Part shown: positions 6,605 through 8,891 of the stretch, one piece after another
Position numbering within the stretch: the stretch's first letter is position 1
Layout: every line of letters starts with the position of its first letter
Assembly: GCA_011330545.1 (NCBI GenBank)
Contig: DRQI01000365.1
Coordinates: 1 to 8,891, forward strand
Length of the DNA stretch: 8,891 nucleotides
Reading direction: 5' to 3'
Origin: Flavobacteriia bacterium
Lineage (GTDB): Bacteria; Bacteroidota; Bacteroidia; Flavobacteriales; Flavobacteriaceae
The notes under the pieces: generated by a model
Seen by the model: the letters and a program-made list of their open reading frames with translations, nothing else
Told to the model about the DNA's origin: nothing
Databases searched by the model: none
Made by a program: the position numbers and the translations under genes

Positions 6605-6654
6605 TCAATTATTGTGATAAAATGATAAAAGAAATTTCTATCAATAATAATTGA
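6605..6654 (-). terminator. Weak AT-rich hairpin after the ABC transporter operon
   Basis: An imperfect inverted repeat lies 21 nt beyond the ABC ATPase stop codon. The outer 9 bp are TCAATTATT with AATAATTGA, then there is a 1-by-2 mismatch, then 5 bp TGATA with TATCA, around a 19-nt loop. It is nearly all A-T and has no clean U-tract on the minus strand (ATACCAAATTTTAA follows). It may help separate the ABC operon from sprE, but as an intrinsic terminator it is weak. Confidence 0.3.
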
Positions 6655-6674
6655 CTTTTTAGAGAATATCTGTT

Positions 6675-7370
6675 CTAGACCGTAAAGTAACTTTCTAACT
6701 CTTTGAGGGTTTCTGGAGAAGTTTTAATGTCTTTTACCATATTGCCTTTTTCTAATACTACAATGCGTTCGCAAACTTCGGTAACGTGGCCTAAGTCATG
6801 GCTCGAAATCAATACGGTTACCTCTTTATTTTCGGTTAACGACTTTAACATTTTCTTTAAACGTATTTGAGTGGTGGGGTCAAGGTTGGCAAAAGGCTCG
6901 TCTAATACAATAAGCTCGGGGTTTCCGATGAGGGCGGCAACAATGCCTGCTTTTTTTTGATTTCCTTTTGAAAGGTCTCGTAAATATTTTTTCTTTCCGA
7001 TAATCTCATCATTGAAAATTTCATCAAATTGATGTAAAAAAGTATCGATATCCGCTTTGTTCATTCCGCGTAATTCCCCTATAAAATAAAAGTATTCTTC
7101 GGGAGTTAAATACCCAATTAAAAAACTCTCATCTATAAAAGCAGCTGTAAATGGCTTCCAATCTTCACTTTGGTCAACTTGAATGCCTTTATTGATAATA
7201 TGGCCGGTAGTAGGCCTTATTAAATCTAATAATAAATTAAAAAAAGTGGTTTTTCCGGCTCCGTTATTTCCTACCAAGCCAAAAGATTGCCCTTTGGGGA
7301 TTTCTAAATTTTTGATATGCAACACTTCTACAGCATTGTATTTTTTTGAGAGGTTTGATGATGTTATCAT
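6675..7370 (-). CDS. ABC transporter ATP-binding protein
   Basis: This 231-aa ATPase energises the membrane protein encoded just upstream. Motifs are in order: Walker A GNNGAGKTT (34-42), ABC signature LSKGNQ (133-138), Walker B LIVLDEP with catalytic E158 (153-159), D-loop NLD (162-164) and switch histidine H191 in ISSHD. The signature has N where the consensus LSGGQ has Q, and the Q-loop glutamine appears to be replaced by D80 in AAFIDES. The type resembles ATPases of ABC-2 exporters that pair with large permeases. The start ATG at 7368-7370 lies 19 nt after the stop of the DUF5687-type gene, so the two form an operon. The transported substrate cannot be deduced. Confidence 0.93.
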   Translation of the reverse strand: MITSSNLSKKYNAVEVLHIKNLEIPKGQSFGLVGNNGAGKTTFFNLLLDLIRPTTGHIINKGIQVDQSEDWKPFTAAFIDESFLIGYLTPEEYFYFIGELRGMNKADIDTFLHQFDEIFNDEIIGKKKYLRDLSKGNQKKAGIVAALIGNPELIVLDEPFANLDPTTQIRLKKMLKSLTENKEVTVLISSHDLGHVTEVCERIVVLEKGNMVKDIKTSPETLKELESYFTV

Positions 7371-7389
7371 AAGTATATACTAGTATTAT

Positions 7390-8862
7390 TTATTGTTTTT
7401 CTTCGTACGCCGCAATCGTTTTATATTTTCCTTTTTGATATATATTTTCAATTTTTGTTAAAAAAAAGTCCCTAAAAACAATTCCCAATACCCCGCTTAG
7501 TGCTAGTACTATCAAACCTGCATTAAAGTTGATGAGCTTATAAGGAACATAAAACAATAACATGGGCAACAATAATTTGGGGAGTGCTATGAGCATTTGT
7601 GTCGGGTTAAATCCGTTTGTGTTGCTAAATGCTTTTGCTTTTACATTCAATTCAATAGGCACTCGGTTTAAGGCACCGCCAAATAAGGTTATAAAAGAAT
7701 TTAAGCCGATATTGAATAACGCACCGGCGGCTATCATGGCAAAAATTTTCCATCCGAAATATAAATAGGGGGTACTCAATACAAAAGAAATTGCTACGGC
7801 TACTACCATCAAATACCATTTTGACTCTAAGTATTTTTTGTAGGGGATGTTTTGGCTCATTAACATTTTGTAATATTCACTATCCCAAGAAGGTACCAAT
7901 TGGCCGAAAGTCATCAGAAAGCCACCGGTTACAAACATAGAGGCAAATGCTAAAAAAGCCGGCATTTTTTGATACGTAGGCTGGGTATAAAATATCAAGC
8001 CGTAGAATAAAAATACAAATGACATAAACATTACTTGTTTGGGCCTGGCATTCCGCCAAATTAATTTGACATCATTTTTTAAAAAGGGCGCTATACTGCC
8101 AAATCGATTCATCCACGATAAGTCGGTAGTGTGTACTTCTTTTATTTTTTTGGATACGGTATCGTCTAAGTAAAATCCTTTTTTGATGTATTGAAAGACT
8201 AAAACATACAGGCCTAGCATCATGAATAAAGGGATAAGTACCAAATAAGGATGTTGGTACAGTGCGTTAAAAGCTACTCCGATGGGTGTTGATATTTTAA
8301 AGATGTTGTAATATTCTAATCCGGCAAAAATTACCAAGGCTGAGAGCAGTACATAAAAAACGGTATTGTTTTTATTGATTAAAAAATTGACAAGGTTGTT
8401 TGACAAGGTTAAGAATACAACTGACAAGAACCAAAAAATCACATTGGTTGCAGGATATCCTTTGGCAATTAATACTATGCTGAAAGGGAAAAATATAAAT
8501 AATGGTATGAAATTAAAAAATGAAATGGTTGTTTTTCCGAGTAAATAGTGGATGATGGTATTTTTATTAATAGGAATAACCATTAATGGCTTTACATTCA
8601 TTACCGGCAGTTGCTGTAAGAAAAAGCGAATGGCCAAATCAAACAAAAACCAATAGATGATATAGTTGTTTACTATTGCGATGGGGTCTAGGTTAGGAAT
8701 GGTTTTTTTTAGAATAAAAAATAAACTTCCGCCCAACATTAATGCTGCCCCGCCAAAATAAAGTACGGCGAAGCCCAATAAAATTTTGATGGCTATTCCT
8801 TTTTGAAAATAGGAGGCTCTGGAAAACTGTTTCCATTCTAAATTTAAAAAACGTGAAATCAT
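7390..8862 (-). CDS. DUF5687-type ABC transporter membrane protein
   Basis: This 490-aa polytopic inner membrane protein has about 12 hydrophobic segments, at roughly 24-51, 62-82, 112-133, 139-161, 168-185, 204-226, 276-294, 301-323, 350-369, 371-397, 424-445 and 448-465, in two groups of six separated by a soluble stretch (227-275). The N-terminus MISRFLNLEWKQFSRA and the FGQLVPSWDSEYYKMLMSQ segment (319-337) are typical of the DUF5687 family of Bacteroidota, found next to ABC ATPases. It probably acts as the permease for the following ATPase, with both halves of an ABC-2-like channel in one chain. Substrate unknown. The ATG at 8860-8862 follows an A-rich leader without Shine-Dalgarno; its promoter is at or beyond the window edge. 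Confidence 0.88.
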   Translation of the reverse strand: MISRFLNLEWKQFSRASYFQKGIAIKILLGFAVLYFGGAALMLGGSLFFILKKTIPNLDPIAIVNNYIIYWFLFDLAIRFFLQQLPVMNVKPLMVIPINKNTIIHYLLGKTTISFFNFIPLFIFFPFSIVLIAKGYPATNVIFWFLSVVFLTLSNNLVNFLINKNNTVFYVLLSALVIFAGLEYYNIFKISTPIGVAFNALYQHPYLVLIPLFMMLGLYVLVFQYIKKGFYLDDTVSKKIKEVHTTDLSWMNRFGSIAPFLKNDVKLIWRNARPKQVMFMSFVFLFYGLIFYTQPTYQKMPAFLAFASMFVTGGFLMTFGQLVPSWDSEYYKMLMSQNIPYKKYLESKWYLMVVAVAISFVLSTPYLYFGWKIFAMIAAGALFNIGLNSFITLFGGALNRVPIELNVKAKAFSNTNGFNPTQMLIALPKLLLPMLLFYVPYKLINFNAGLIVLALSGVLGIVFRDFFLTKIENIYQKGKYKTIAAYEEKQ

Positions 8863-8891
8863 TTGAGTTGTTTTTACAATAGTATGTAACA

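Noticed and set aside
8877..8884. Possible promoter box TACTATTG on the minus strand upstream of the DUF5687-type gene
   Set aside because: It has one mismatch in the TTTG half, and the spacing would leave only a few nucleotides of leader. The upstream context is cut off by the window edge, so it cannot be judged.

Overview
The window is chromosomal core sequence from a member of the Bacteroidota, most likely a Flavobacteriaceae species. The evidence is the AT-rich composition, the near absence of Shine-Dalgarno sequences, two boxes that match the Bacteroidota promoter element TAnnTTTG exactly, an ATP synthase a subunit with a signal peptide and a long extra N-terminal domain, a SprE/PorW-type gliding and type IX secretion lipoprotein, and a DUF5687-type ABC permease. 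All ten genes are on the minus strand, so the reading order runs from high to low coordinates. No plus-strand gene is convincing, and I see no RNA gene, mobile element or CRISPR array.

Reading in the direction of transcription: (1) 8862-6675 is a two-gene ABC exporter unit, with a 12-helix DUF5687-type membrane protein followed 19 nt later by its ATPase. (2) After a 170-nt gap holding a weak hairpin and a good promoter box lies sprE (6504-4264), a TPR lipoprotein of the type IX secretion and gliding machinery. (3) Next come three small genes that overlap in series: a bactofilin, an AtpZ-like two-helix protein and a four-helix DUF6168-like protein. (4) The F1Fo ATP synthase operon follows: atpB (a), atpE (c), atpF (b), atpH (delta) and the first 146 codons of atpA (alpha), which is cut by the window edge. 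A clear promoter box stands just upstream of atpB.

AtpZ, the DUF6168-like protein and the a, c and b subunits all concern the membrane Fo sector and its assembly, while delta and alpha begin the F1 sector. Residues in the a and c subunits indicate proton rather than sodium coupling. SprE-dependent secretion and gliding also depend on the proton motive force, so the neighbourhood has a loose bioenergetic theme, although this may be only conserved gene order.

I found no clearly new biological system. The observations most worth checking are the terminator-like hairpin between atpE and atpF, the overlap of the bactofilin gene with atpZ, the uncharacterised four-helix protein in the position where other bacteria encode AtpI, and the purine-rich leader before atpA.
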